This document shows positions 13,201 to 28,200 of a stretch of DNA of 64,000 nt, one piece after another. Source of the DNA: Paragonimus skrjabini miyazakii (taxonomy: Eukaryota > Platyhelminthes > Trematoda > Plagiorchiida > Troglotrematidae); NCBI GenBank assembly GCA_014338405.1, contig JTDE01000961.1:71667-135666 (forward strand). The letters are read 5' to 3'. Below the pieces are notes generated by a model. The model was not told where the DNA came from. It ran no database searches and worked only from the letters and a program-made list of their open reading frames with translations. Position numbers and translations under genes: made by a program. The stretch's first letter is position 1; each line of letters opens with the position of its first letter.

Positions 13201-16200
13201 AGAATTTGTTTTGCACCAACCTAGACAATAAGAGTGATATTGCGGAAGTATGGTCTCAATGCTCGTAGAAAATTCGAAGTGCTGGCGTGCATGTCTATAA
13301 TGTGCGAAGCTGTAGTGCTTTTGGCACAACACAGCAAAATTGTTTGGACTAATGAATCGCGACTTCGTTCCAGGAAAACAAAGGAGTACGTATGTGAAAA
13401 TTTATGTCACTAACTGAGCGTTGGTCACAGCACTATTACGGTAAAAAGTGAGGTCGACTAAGTTTACGTATAAACTGTTACACGGTCACACGGAAGGGGT
13501 TAGTTGATCTGTCTTGATTGTATCAGTCTTGTTTCGAATGTTTTGACCTATTTCGGACTCTCTTACCCCACTATCGTTTAGTCAGAACGAACAAAACCTT
13601 TAGCTTTAGAGAGTGAAGGCCCGCTACTACAATTTTGTACCGGTGCTCAGTTCATTTCACAATACTGGCTGATTACCATGCTCTATACATTCATGTGACC
13701 ATGCTACAATAGAACATGTTTTGAATAGTTGTGACCGAATGAACCTCAGGAGTAGGAAACAGCAGGAGCTTCTGAACGTGTGATTGGTGTACTTAAAGAC
13801 AGCGACAGCACGTAAAACAAGGACGCGTAGTGGAATACATCAACAGCGTGCACGGAAAAGTTCACGCAGTAAGCCTCTGCTCATGTGCATCAACTCTGTA
13901 ACGATACACTAAGACAAAATGACTAGCTTTTTCAGGGCAAATTAGCATGTAATGTGTTTATTTGTCTCCTACTGTGTGTGCGTTTAGACGTAGGTTCTTC
14001 GGTATTCTGCCAATACCACCCAGATGATCCAAAGCGAGAGACATGTGCACGTGCGTAAAAGTACGACCTTTTCAAGGCGAGAATCACACAATACTGACTG
14101 TCTTTGTCTAGTTTTTACCAATCGCATGCAAATGTCGTTTTGGATATATTATCGTCCATTTGCTTCGTACGTCTGCAGCCTATTGACGTTCGAGTATTTC
14201 CTTCTGATTTGAAGTAAGTCCTTGTGTCATTGGTTTTGAGACTTGCTGAATTTCTGCCTCCACCGGAACAAGTAAGGGCTCTACACCTACCAAGCAAAGC
14301 TTGACATCACCGAGCGCTTGACATTTAGCTCTGACCACATACAAAACAGAAGTAACTGCATCGCTTCACGCGGTCAAGAAATGTAACCGCGTTAAACATT
14401 TCAGGTTCATTGAGACTGCCAGTCATTTATCTCAGAAATCCGCCAAGCTTCTAAAGAGATTTAAGAATAAGATTTCACCGGTCTTGGTTTTCTTGATCAC
14501 TATGGACAGAAACCGTGGAAAATCGCTGGTAATTATTCTTTTGGTTATCAGTTATTCATTTGTTTACTTTATATTTAAGCTTCACACGCCTCTTATTAAA
14601 AAAGATTTGAAAAATAATTTCATTTCGCGAATTTCCTGTTCTTTATACGGTGTTGGATTTTCCCCTTGTTTTTTTAACCAGTTCGGTTTGTCGAAATGTT
14701 GTGTTTTGGTCAAAATGAACCTCCTTGTCCGTATTACTCACTCATACGGTATTGGTACTGTCAGAGCCTATAGTGCGAGGTGAAGAACTCAGCAGTAATA
14801 GCATACTCTTGTTTGTCTCGCGAGCTAACTTAGTTGGGGTACGACAGTGAATGTTCATCATTCGTGGTAAATCACAGTTTGAGGCCCACTCAAACAGAAA
14901 CATGGCAGCACTTATTTGGTTTCAATTGAGATAATGTTTGCTGAATTGTTCAGTGCAAGTGAACCATTGGTATGCATTCATCCTCCAGGGGGTTATATTC
15001 TTTGAGCATAAACACGGTCACACATTTATCATAGATTTCACTGGATTAACTATAACATGTCCGAAGTTGAAGTACAGTGGTGAATTTTGCTGGAAACTAC
15101 TGTGGCGCTGACCGTCGTTGTAAGGGGTCACATACTGAGACAAGAGTCGTAGTAAGAGCTGTGGAAGTTGCTTGTAATATCATATTTTCTACAGAGTTTG
15201 CACCGTTTATTACAGGAGTGGTTGCACAAGTATGCATTTAATCCTGAGGTGGCGCTGTATTAGTATCGAGAATATTATATCGTCGACTAACTTGTATGTT
15301 AGCCAGAAGTCTTAATACCACCGAACGGATCAGCATAATGAATAAGTCAGAAGCCTGCGTGCCATTAAACGATTAGACTCAGAGAATAATGTGCGGAGGT
15401 TTTATAATTTAGCAATGTTTTTGATTATTCACATGGATGCGCGTGGCCACCGTTCTCCTGATGTCCAAGCTTACAGAATCTAAATTGGACCTCCGAATAC
15501 TCCTGGTGTCAACGGCATGCCATACGAACTGCTTCTGATCTTGTTACGTACTTTTTTTAATCAGACTGACAAATTACAGGCCAGCATACAGAAGACGGTG
15601 AACTTAGCTATGAGGGCTGCAAAATCAAAACAGATAAAAAGCAGCTAGACAATCAATCAATACCAAGGCTGAGTTGATTCTGTTTAGAAAGCCGTATACG
15701 TGTTGCGTGTACGATAGAGACAGAATGCTGGGCGCAAAAGATGACGGTACTAGAAATGGAATTCTGAGGAAACTACTTGTCCGTTTCATGTTGTTTATAA
15801 CATGGAACGTTAGAAAGAAACGCTATGTAGATTAGTAAATTTCTTAGGTCCTAATCCGATGTGTTTTGACTAGTAACGGCCACTGGTAACTACATGAACA
15901 AACACATACTAATAAACAGAGGTGTCCCATTTGATAACAAACAGATGGACCGTGAAATTATGTCAGTTTTTAGACATCTTGAATAATTTGCGCAAATGTC
16001 CCAAACCTCAAGTAATGTTTCCCTGTATAATCCCACCGAGTAAAGATAAACGTATTTGGACCAGTAAAAACCTAAATGGGATTTTCAGGTCAGTTATGCG
16101 ACCAACTATTCTGTGGGCATCTACAACTACTGCGGGAGGAGGCAGGCAGTTTTCTAGTTCTGCACAGAATTACCAGTGTGGAAATCACGTCATTCCTACG

Positions 16201-19200
16201 ACAGCATGAAAAATGGTAATCTTATGCCAAGCTATCGAGGTCGACAAGTATTGTGATCAGTCGGAAACAATCTAAATGAATGGCTTACAATCGTGTTTAG
16301 TAAGTATTGAGCCATATGGTGCACTGGAAGGAGTCCACTTTGGTCTCCTGATCTGTGTCTTCGTGAAATAGTTGGATCATTTCATCCGTGAATCGATGTC
16401 AGCTTAGACAAACTAGCGGCGTAATTATGAAGAAAGTTGCCAGGTTCTGTGTGCAGTGCGTAATCTTTATTTCGATTGAGACTAACGCAACAGTGCTAGT
16501 CGGTTCGTTGGGTCATGCATTGTTTTATAATAAGAACGAAAATGTCCACATGGTTTCACTGTGTGTGGAATCAAAATTTCTGGATAAGATGCGGAAACAG
16601 TAATGTTATTCGTCAGATCATCAAATATACAAAGCTGTGAGAAGTCATTTTAACACAAGCACGACAATACCGTATTCTCCGTCATTTAAGCGCCACTGAC
16701 GACTGTTTGAGGTCAAACAGAGGTTGATAACGCATCATCTTTTGCTAAAAAACAGTTGCCATGGTGACATGCACGAGTGGTTGTGATGCAACATTGGTAA
16801 GAGGATTTTGCTAACACAGCCACGTACGTTACTTAAACAGTTCACTGACTTTGTAGACAAAGGGACTTGGGGGAATAGTGTTGCGCACATTCTAAAGTTT
16901 ACTGTTCCAGTGAGTTGAAGCTGTTTGAGTGCAATTTGGTTATTTCGTCGAAAGTTTAGTTTACAGCTATGATTAACATAAGTTTTCCTAATGTTCCTCA
17001 CACATTCATAATGATTTTTATTTAGCAAGTATTATCAAATCATGTTGAATATTAGTCACCTGAGGAAGTACTGCGGATAAAAATAACCAATGTGTTTCCA
17101 TAATATACCAATAGTTGAGATGCAGTCTATACCTCTAACAATTTTTCATTCTCAATTTTCCCGCTTGTCCAAACACCTTTTGAATAGGAACTCGAGAATC
17201 GGCATACGTATTGGCAGTTACTTCCGCCGGTGTCTCGCATGCAGTGACTAAAGCTTGCAGTAGTGGGCTTCATGAGAACTGTGGTTGTGACCGCACCATT
17301 TACGATCATCCAAAAGAGCCTAACTTCGAATGGTCCGGTTGTTCTGATAACATTCACTTCGGAGTTGCATTTTCCCGACAATTTCTGGATGTTCGTGAAA
17401 AAAGTCGCATAAAACGTAAACCGAAATTAGCAATGACAAATTTACACAATAATCATGTCGGAAGGCAGGTGAGTTCACTTTCTAACTGACGCTATTTATT
17501 TGTTCAGTATCGTTATTTTTTGAGTTTTATTAGGAAATTGCCAACTTTTACATACTTACGTTCACAGTTCGAGCTGAATTTCAATACTAATGTCAGCTTG
17601 GATGTTTAGTTAGCACATAATTAGCCTAGTTCTCAAAGCTTGTAATCGAAGTTTGTTAATGCACCTAACATTTAGCAGACTGAAATTATGAGAAAGTAAA
17701 CGACAATGATCGATCATCTCTAACTCGTAACACGTTCACAGTATAATGTATAACGATTACTACCACAGCATTTCTGTCAGTTGATTAAATCTATTTCAAG
17801 TATGATAAGGTTTAGATTAGCTGTCAATACACCAAACAGACAAGGTAATGTCATACAATGAGGAAACCTGGAAGAATAATTGCACTCCTCTAAAATCATC
17901 GTCTATTTAGAACACCCGATTATCCATATGGGTAGTCGTTATAGAGAGCAACTCTTAAGCAAACTAAGTTTCTCCCGCTATCAAAAGGCTGAATGACAGA
18001 ATTGTATACGTACTCCGAAGATTACTGAGACTTCCCAAACACACTGTCGAATATGTTATTGAATCGAGATGCCAATTGCCTGGAATATCAATGAACAAGC
18101 TAGTTAAAAATGACTATAAATGTTCCAAAGCTCATCCCGAACTGGGGATATTTACTCGTTTCCACTGATCTCTGGTTTAAGTCGTCAGTCTCCAACCTTT
18201 GGCCCACTACACCACCTTGTCTAACCCTCCTCGACGTGGTATACATACGTACATGTTACTGAAGTGAAATAATAAATTTGATAGTTTGATTAAATAGCCA
18301 ATAACAAAAAGATGGAAGGTTTTTATTTTTGACCATTTGGGTGCTGTGGACGACGATCAGTCAAGATAAGTAATGAATGGTGCATGGGAAGAGATTTCGG
18401 TTCCTTAAATTAAACTTCATTCACAAATTATCGCAGCTTTCCTATTTATTTACATTTTTCATTCAGCGATTCTCTCAAAAGAGAGCCGTGCTTGCATTTC
18501 GCTCTTGTCAGAGCTGATCAGTTGTGCTTAATCTTGTAGCGACCGAGAATTTCAACTCCGGTCACTCGTTCATGTGGCAATCATGTTGAACACGGAACTG
18601 TTTGCGACATGTTAGGTAGTATCACAAATAAGCGTTCACCTATCTCCGTTATCTGAGTACTACTCGCAAGTTAATTTGGCAAGTAACGGCAATGATCAAA
18701 TCCTACCTTAAAATAAACTTCACTACAAGTAATACTGGTGACCGAAGTGAGAACACAAGGAATAGCACAATTTAGCAGATTGCAGAAAAACAAACGTCAT
18801 CTGGGATATTCTTTAGCACGCATCCAGTGAATGTGACACTTCATTGCTCCTAGTAATCATCTATGGCATCAACAGTGAATTTGGTCCTACCCATGAATTG
18901 GTGTCACTGTATAGCATGCAAAGCAAAGTAAATAGAGAGAAAAGCGTTGAAAGCTTGAGTGAAATAGTAAGGAATGCAACTGAATTTGAATCGCCTTGAT
19001 TTGATGAATTTCAAAATTTTTTAGAGGTTGGTGAGTTCTCAGAATGTACGTCATTTTTTACTATACACCCCAACAACAAGCCTTATGACGAAGATAAGTA
19101 AACGTGTCTTGTTATGCGATCCTTTTTTTACTAATCAACTCTGTGCGATTTCACAAACTTAAACGTGGCTAATGCTGTGGTTTTTAAGGTGGAAAATACA

Positions 19201-22200
19201 GGGGCTTTCATAGTTTAAATCTTGTACGATGACCAGCATATTGATAAAACAATAATTCATCTTCCGCTTCCAGGAAATTTGGTTTAGTTTCCAGATTAGC
19301 AGTTCAGTGCAATTGCGTGCATAAAAAAATATACGGGAAGCCCAAAAACTGTTTGTCCAATCTCCTGTAATAAACCGTTTTCAAATACCACATTAACTCC
19401 TTGCTACTGAGCAAACGTTTGGGAGTCATTTCCGCACTTGCTAAATAGTGCACGTGATAATACTTTCAAATATTGTTGAAAAATTGAGGATCAACCACAC
19501 TTCGATTTGGAATTCACATTCAAAGGAACTTCTCCGTCATTCTTTTCGAGAAGAAGCATTAAGTTAGGAACTCTTTCTTGTTAGAGATCGTTGACTGTAA
19601 ATCAGTTTGCCTCGACCAGGTTTTCAACATCAGTTCACGTTTTGGAAATGCAACCATGTTGGCCACTGGGTCATTGACTTTAAATAAGACTGAACCGAAT
19701 TACCGTCTATGATCTCTCAACGACATTCACTTGTGAGTAACCCTCAGAATAACCGATCGTTTCAAAGGGTGACACAGTAACTGCTCTGTTCTCTTGAATT
19801 GATAACAGTAAATGAAAACTAATTAGCCAGATTAAAAGCAAACCACCAACTGAACTACCTAAGTGACACGTTTTATTAAGAGTAAGTGATCGGAAATTCA
19901 GTTTTTCTATAGCGAAAGTCACTCACATTTGGACTTGATAGAACGATGTCATAATATTTAGAGGAAAAGATGTTATCGGGAAAGGCTATTTTTCCGAATG
20001 AAAACATTCTCAAGGACACAAGTTGGTACTTTTAACCTATATGATCATGTTATTAAGTTAGCATGTAAAAATTAAACAATGTGCAGTTATGCCGAATACA
20101 AATACCTCTTTATTATTCCATAAAATTTCCGCAAAAATAAATATTAGTCAGAAAAAAACAAAAGGAAAAACACACATGAACATATTCCACTTGGAACCTC
20201 ACACAGATTGCCATACAGATTTACTTTTGCCGTGAGACAATGCACATCGATCACATGGTAGGTTTATCCAATGAAGAAACAACATAGAATGGGTTATCAC
20301 GCCACTGGGACAGTGCACACGGGCGCACACGTATATTTTTTCCAGGTTATAGTGTATACAGGTTGGATGAACAGAAGAGCTCCACAAGGTTTATACTATC
20401 ATACAATAACTAAGCTCACAGGTCGAACACTGATCTTAAAAGCTCAACTGCTAAATAAGTAAAACACTATGTCGATGAATTGTAGGACCAACTCAAAAAA
20501 TCAAGAAAATGCATGATTTCAAACAAAATAGAAATTTTTCCAACGTTGTTAATTTCAACCTACAATGAAATGGGAAATGATCCATTCCTCTCTTTTCTGC
20601 ACACATACAAGTAGACGAACGGCATTAGCGTCGCGGTAAGAAAGTGTTAGACCAGTTTCCCGACAAAAAGGTTGTTCTTGTTGTTGCCGCTACTGTCGGT
20701 ATTTTGTTTGTTTATATTAGTCAAATAGTTTCGCCTGGTCCCCAAGTAGGTGATATCCGAAGTAAACCAGCATAAGTCCCCCAAATATCCAGTTTCACCA
20801 CATAAAATGCCTGCTCTGTCGCCGTCATGGTCACAGCCATAGCGACAAGAAAAACAAGAAGAACGGCGACAACAACAATGCAAACATCAACACTGCATGA
20901 CATTACAGGCAAACTGAATATCTGTTTATGGTCGCACCTGTGCCATCCAACCTAGGTTTACATTCACTGTGCTGCCAAGTCTGTCTGACTTTGCTGACCA
21001 TTCGGTTTGTTGGTCGGTCTTTCGGACAATCAATCCATATGGACACATTTGGCATTTTTCTTATCCGAGTGGACTCTGTTTTAGAACAACGTGCATGTAA
21101 ACTAGGTGCATTCGACGAGCTGCTTCATCACCCAGTACAGTCGTAGTCACGCGTGTCAGGAAGCTGGGAATTATTTGTTTCGAGTTTGCTGACCAATGAG
21201 CTTACGGTAGCAAGTGTTCACCAAGGTGATCAGCATGATTTCTCGTTCATTTTGTTTCGAGCGGTATAAGCTTGACCGAATTCACACAGCACTACTGTCT
21301 CGATGTTTCAGGATACTTCTGTTTCCCACAGCTGTTAGTGGTTGAATCGGTCTACACAGAGTGACAGTAGGCTGAACAAAATTATTAACTGACGACGTCA
21401 ACCATGAACGATCACAGATCTCAAAAAAGTTGTCGACGAGACGGAGATAGGCTGGAGTCAAAGATGGTTTAAGGACTGGTGTTTAAATGCCACAATCACT
21501 TCGTGGAAAGTTTTCTACACTTTAGAGCACCTAACTAGCTACCACTCCTCACATGTCCGTTTAACTTGGATCTGGTTTGTGGGCCACGTCTCATAGTTGC
21601 GAGTGTTACTATGGGCCGACAAATCTGAAGTCAGGAATCAGATATCCAGCGTGAATGAGTAACGTTGTTAAATGATCATAGTGTTTGTCTAAATGTCGTA
21701 TGCAAAAAGTAGTTGAAAGAATTCAGCCCAGTTGTTCTGTGTTGAATTATGTACACTTGTGCTTGATATTGGTTTGATATTGACGTTCTGAGAAGTAGGA
21801 GTACATTGCGGACACCAGTGATGAGCTGACTGTTTATGTGGGACTGATAAACGATACTGAGTTATATAGAGAATCTAGCGTTATGATACATGTACTAGTT
21901 TGGGTAAAATTACTAAAAGTGTTTAACAGTGTCTTAACAGACTTGGCTTCAGAAGAACCAGATTTATATTAGCCAACTATACTATCAAAGATTCTACTGG
22001 TAAGAAATTAACAGGCTTCGTAGATGAATGAGAACAATACAGGAAATCAGTGAAACACCATAACATATTGTTTATGATTAATTGAATATTCTGGAATTTT
22101 CACGACATAACCTTCGCCCAAAACTGGTGACAGATTTCGTTTTCCAATTAACCTATGGCTGACAACCCCGGTTGACACAGAAGGGAATGGAAAATTGGCC

Positions 22201-25200
22201 AATGTTGAAGTTCATTGGTAGAAAACATCCCTGAATACTCCTCAAGCATGTAATCCCTATTTACCAGAACAAGCTGGTTTCAACCTGCTCACGTAATATC
22301 TGCACCAGATCAACTCCGTTGAAGAGTTCATGTGAATTCGAAGTGTAAATGGTGTCCAGAAAGTTAATTGGATGCGAGAATAATGTAGTTATCCTGTTAC
22401 AGGAAAAAGTAACACAGTGGAAATTGTATTGGGAGAATGCGAGACATCTGAAACAAACGAAGTGAACAATATATTTATCACAGCTATGTTATTATCGATA
22501 ATTTTATTCTTCGATCTGTAGATTACGAGATAATTCAATGCATCTGTAAATAAAAGAGGGCCACTAAAGAAGCGATATTAGATGTGCATTCCATCAGTTG
22601 ACGTATTGAGTTAGATCGCTGTCTTCAATTGCTGTAGTATAACAGACGTCCAATAAAATAAGTTTCTTTCTAGTCAGTTAAGTATATTCCTTTTCTAAAA
22701 CAACCAAGTTGCCCTAAAGGTCAGTTTCAAGGAGAAAGTTGGACAGAAATTTAGATGTCAAGTAAGTGAATGGGATTAATGCTACATCTCGTATTTCTAA
22801 ACTTAACTTAAGCCTACGATATCAGATACCTTCACTGTCAAAGACAGTAATACGTCAGTGGTTCTTGCTGATGCGTATTGCGACCATACACCTATGAAAA
22901 AATACAAGGTAGGATTTTAAAAAAAGAGAGGAAACCTAACCATCAGAATCAACTGAGACTATACTCAGGACATTCGAACTCAAGGTGCATAGGGATTCAA
23001 AGATTCTAATAAAGAACTGAACGTGAAATTTGTGATTATATTCCAGTTTTTCCGTCAGATTATACAATTTAATTTTATGGCAGAGTAGCCATCCAATTTG
23101 TCCGTGATTAACGTACAAAACGCGGCGCACAACCCAATGACACTAGAAAATTTTGATGGCTAATGTAGATGTGCATCACAGGTCGATATTGCATTTTCAT
23201 TCATTCACTTCGTTTGTTGTGTCTTGGTTACCAGACGTGAACTTGTCTTCAATTTACCAGTAAATAAGAACAATTTATTCAATACAAACATAAGAGAGAT
23301 TGAAACATTTGTCAACTTCCTTGGATAAATTAAGCACTGGTCATATGTGTGCGTGTTTCCACTGTACGCTTCGTTTACTTACCCAACTATCTGCTGAGCG
23401 GCCAATTGCTTTGATGATACGGTTACTGCCACTAGCGGTATACAGAATACATCCGTCAAATCCAGGTTGTCAATCTTGTAGCCACGGCGCCCAAAGAAGC
23501 TTTGACAAAGGTTTGGTGTGCTGAAAACCCTAACCTGAGAAGAGAGTGAATTTGGTATGTCACTCAGAAATGCCCGATCAACCGGATTGCAACGAGGCTC
23601 AATGTTACAATCCTGTATGATCAAGTAAAGAGTCTTAGTCGGCAAGAATAACAACTCAGATTTCACAGTAGTACGATGTGTATATCCGGTGACATGAATG
23701 CTGTTACTAATTCACTTCAATTATCCATCCAGATCGCTCCCTGTACGTGTATGGAACCCACTGTTTGGCTGAACACTGAAACACGATAACCTTTGTCCGA
23801 ATGTTTGATTTCTTACTGTGCAAACTCGAAATCTTCTGTCACAATGTCTCATCCTAAAAACTTGCCAGGTCAAACACATTATCGCCATACATTCAAGTGT
23901 CAAAGTACAAGTATTGTTGCCCGAGCTACCTTTTACCTGACTCATTTTTGATCACGTATGGTGCGCTAACAGTGATTACCACCCATTGACACTGCAATTC
24001 GCTTTGTCCCAGGAATGCGAAGATTGGCCAGTGTGGTCTGCAAATAATGAGGTTACCAGGTCTGTAGGGCTATGCGATGGATCCATCCAAAGTAGAGGTG
24101 TGGGTCTAATCTGACGATTGCAAGCCGTTTGTTACAGCTCGGGATTTATTTGACATTTTTCAGGCTTTTCTTGGTCCTGTGTGTAAACTCTAGATTGAAA
24201 AGTAGAATGGATTGCCAGTGAGCACCAGGCTGCTCACTTAACCAAAGCATCGACTAATTCTTTGTGACCATGTTAGGCTTCAGGATTTCATTTGCCGAAT
24301 AGCCAAAATTGTTCTGCGAATGAGTGGCCATATTTTAAAGTTACAACTGTCAGCCGGTTTGACAATTGCACACACACACATCTATTCAGCCATGCATGTG
24401 TAAACCTTCAGTAAGTCACCAGCTATCGCCTGCATGTTTCCCTACATACACACAACCACACATACCAGAAGAATAGCCAAAATATTGATGCAACTGGGGT
24501 TAGTTACAGCATACATGTGCGTACGTTTGTGTGTAGCTGCATGTATTCGGTTTTGTCAGCTGAGCTAAAACAAGATTAACCGATAACGAATGATGGATCA
24601 CCATGGCCTATCTGCCTTCATTAGTAAAGCTTTCTAAAGATATATCCCCCTATGTGGTCAAGTTGGCATGCCCCTGTGTGCGTTTCAGAGACACAGACAG
24701 AAAGATGCGTGCCAGTGATGTCGGTCAGCAATTGTATTGGTAAACAGCATCAATTGGTGTGTTATGAGCTAGGGAAGATTAATGATATTCCACCGCACAA
24801 CAATCCCAACAGTGTCGATTGCAAAGCAGTTTGAACTGCTTTTGGTTGAAGCTGTGTGAGTATCTGTTTCTTAACGATCGGTGACTATCACATCCACACA
24901 CACACACACACACACACACAAAGGAACGCAGTGCCAAGTATAATAAATGATAGGAAGGTGTATTTTAAAATGGCCTAGGTTACAAAACATACTAACGCAC
25001 TCATTCTGTTAGGCACTGAGTGTTAGGATAGTCAAATGTGTTCGCAGTTACCCAACCGTTCTTCACCATCATCAAGGACGACAACAACAACATTGACTCA
25101 TCAATGATTATTAGTGCAACCCAACTGTCATATAAATATGTGATTACAAATGTTAACCTAGCCCAAATTAAGAGAATACTTTAAGAAAATTAATGTTATG

Positions 25201-28200
25201 TAATTATGGAGGGTTTTGTTTGAATTGAAACGTTCAGTATTTTCACCTAGTCTGAAGACTGAGTGGAATTGCAAGCGAGACTAGGACGGTATTTGGAAGC
25301 AATATCCTTTCAGTTTGCAATTCTTAGTTTCAGTAGGTGACGTCATTTCAAACATGCATGAATAAACACCGCTAAGTGAGTTGCACTCATTTCTGTGTGC
25401 TAATTCAGAACAGGCTCAGACATTTCTTATCATATAGTTCATCCAGTAGTCAATACTGGCAGCGCCACCATACGCATGATCAAGGTAAAATATTTGCTAT
25501 TTGTCCAGTTCAAACAATAACCTGAGAAATCGACAAAAAAATCGAAATGCGAAGGCGTTTGGAACAATGAGACAATTGCTAAATTAATACTACCGATCGG
25601 AATATTTACATAAAAGAACTCAGCAAAATTTACACCAACTTCACAGAATTGATTGACTTTTTATTCGTCATAAACATTGCCTGGCACCCGTTCAACTTGT
25701 GCTGCTGTGTTAGTCTGATACGGGTTATTGGCCTTATTGCTTTCACTGACGAAGGGGAACAAAATTTTAATTTTTTTTAAAAATTGGGCCCGTTCGTTTT
25801 GTTGACCAGATCGTGGTGAACCTACTATCTAGAACACACAAATTGAGAGGTGGATTTGTATGATTTACATCTCAGACTTCATGCAACACCGCTTTGCAAG
25901 CACAAGTATGAACGAACCAGTCCTTCTGAATCGAGTGAATGTTTGTCAAAGATAGGTTGCTTCAAGTCGAAACAAAATGAGAAAAATGAGAAACTTGACC
26001 AAACAAATTTGATTAGCACTGACTAGTAAACTGACTTACGGGAGTAATTTTCCGATGCCCACAGCTGCCTAAGGTTCTTCCGATCGATCGTTTATAATCA
26101 GAAGGTTGACAAAAGAAATCTCGTCAAGTTCTTTCAAATCACAGGAGATGTACTCAGAACGTGTCAAACAAATCTGATCGTCAAGCGTTAGGAGTCAGAG
26201 TAATCCTACTACCATACTAGCTAATCACTAAGACGAATTTGTCGCCAATTTATAGGATCAAACGACGGGATATCCACTTCAGTCACTTGACAACAGCACT
26301 TTAACAACGGCGTCAAGTGACAGTCGTCGCGAACGCAACGATACAAACGTCACACATGAGTAGCCTTCTGCTTAACATTCCCCACTGCGGTGACGGCTAC
26401 GACTGACAAGGTATCACAATTGCTGGGTGAGATCCGTCATACATTAAGATGGAAGGAAATTTGGTTAGACTAAGGACAGTTATGTGTACCGAAAAGCAAA
26501 CTCGAGTATTCGTGAACAATGTATTAGTTTTGGTGATCACTATGGTGTTGCGGCTGAATACACACGGACCAAGTGCAGCTGGCTTCAGCAGCTGAATTTG
26601 TCAGCCCGAATGCTGCATCGGACTTGGTAGCTTGACGTCCGCACCTTAACGCAAGCAGACTGTATCACGCTTCAGCTGGACATAGAATGAACTTGACTTC
26701 CAGATGAGACCGAGTCTGTCTACACTTATTCAGGTTGTTTAAAAGTAAAGTTGGTGGAGTTGTCATCGGTTATCAGTGGTTAGTACCTCGCAATTAAAGG
26801 CTAGTGGAGGTGTATTGGATCGTCACCTTGGTTACACGCTCAGTCGATTGACCCAAAACCGAGAAATGAGAAGAGACGCGGCAACACCGTTTATTGGAAG
26901 AGCGAGAAAACATTAGGCTAAAGAGGCTCTAAATTTACAGGACGGAACGATTACTATAAACGACTGACAGATAGAGCGAAGCAAATGAAAAAGTCATATA
27001 GCATTTAGGGTGTCAGAGCAAATCACGTCACTGGGGGCATCAAAAAAATCAACGCGAGAAAGCACAGTCCAGATGGCGCACAGGCGTTCGACCGTACACT
27101 TGCAATCTGATTGGCTGAGTGGAACCATACCACCACCCACGACCATACCATCCGAGCCGGCCGATCGATGTGGCGCGATGCGTCATGGCTGTTTCGTTAT
27201 GAGATGCGCCTCTTAACAAGGTGGATCAGTTTACCATTTGCCTTACCTAAGGAGTTATTGCTTAGCAGATGGTATACGTGTTGTCTCCCAGCCACTGCAA
27301 AATAGGCCACTATCTGGCTAGACTCACAATACGTCCTCAACAAGGACACCGCTATTCCGATGCTACATTCGTGCCTTCTCGGTTTGTTGTATACCTCCTG
27401 ATTACACACTAACTTTCTCATCATATAAAGTGAATCATGAAAGATCTTGATAGCCACATCCAAATTCTAAACCATCTCAAATTGAACTAATAAATGAAAC
27501 AATGTTACTGATGAGTTGGGTGTCTGGTTGCATTAATAAGTCACTATGTGAAGGATTAGTTTGGAGATTTCATTGTGATTTTTTCAACGACAACCACTAA
27601 GTAGGATTATTTATTTATTATAATTTAATTTATCGTATCACCTATGATGCAGGCATCTATACTGTTTGTTTACTTTTGTTTTATGATTTAACACATCAGA
27701 CGGTGCTCAGTAAAATGGAAGTTCAGTGCAAATGTCATGGTGTGTCTGGATCATGTGAAATGCGCACCTGTTGGCGTTCGTTACCCAAATTTCGAGATCT
27801 CGGGGCTCACTTGCAAGAACGCTTTCATAAAGCGATCTTGGTGGATTTTGTGAATCAACAACTGGTTCCGATTACTGCCGATGAGGTAACTCATCAAGCC
27901 ACCCAATTCAGACGACACCCGCGGACGAGTGCACCAGATTCATCCACGGGACAGGAAAAAGTTACATCACCCACGGAATACGATCTACTCTATATCACTC
28001 GTTCACCAACATTTTGTCACCACGATCCCGGGTTCGGTAGCCTTGGCACTCATGGGCGCCAATGTGTTGAGAACGCCACAGGACTGAACAGTTGCGATTA
28101 TTTGTGCTGCGGTCGTGGGTTCAAACGGAAGACCACCGTGAGGGAAGAACGATGTAATTGCAAATTTCAATGGTGCTGCAAAGTCATATGCCAGACATGT

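Larger units (their letters stand above)
4273..17187 (+). other. Wnt intron 1 (about 12.9 kb)
   Basis: The intron holds the SINE-like copies at 11.1-11.4 and 12.2-12.3 kb, the assembly gap, the unrecognised frame at 7082-7639 and an RT scrap at 15.5 kb. I see nothing else of note. Confidence 0.8.
17469..27699 (+). other. Wnt intron 2 (about 10.2 kb)
   Basis: The intron holds SINE-like copies at 18.5 and 19.5-19.8 kb, a dispersed repeat at 22.8 kb, an RT scrap at 22.3 kb, the CA microsatellite and the receptor-kinase-like fragment at 27.2-27.5 kb. I found no other coding evidence. Confidence 0.8.

Noticed and set aside
13330..13400. Frame reading KIVWTNESRLRS, reminiscent of Tc1/mariner transposases
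   Set aside because: Only one short motif is present. No DD(E/D) partner or terminal inverted repeats were seen.
18180..18235. tRNA-head-like sequence on the minus strand (GGTGGTGTAGTGGGCC)
   Set aside because: It resembles the SINE A box but has no clear B box, ribozyme or tail, so it was not called separately.
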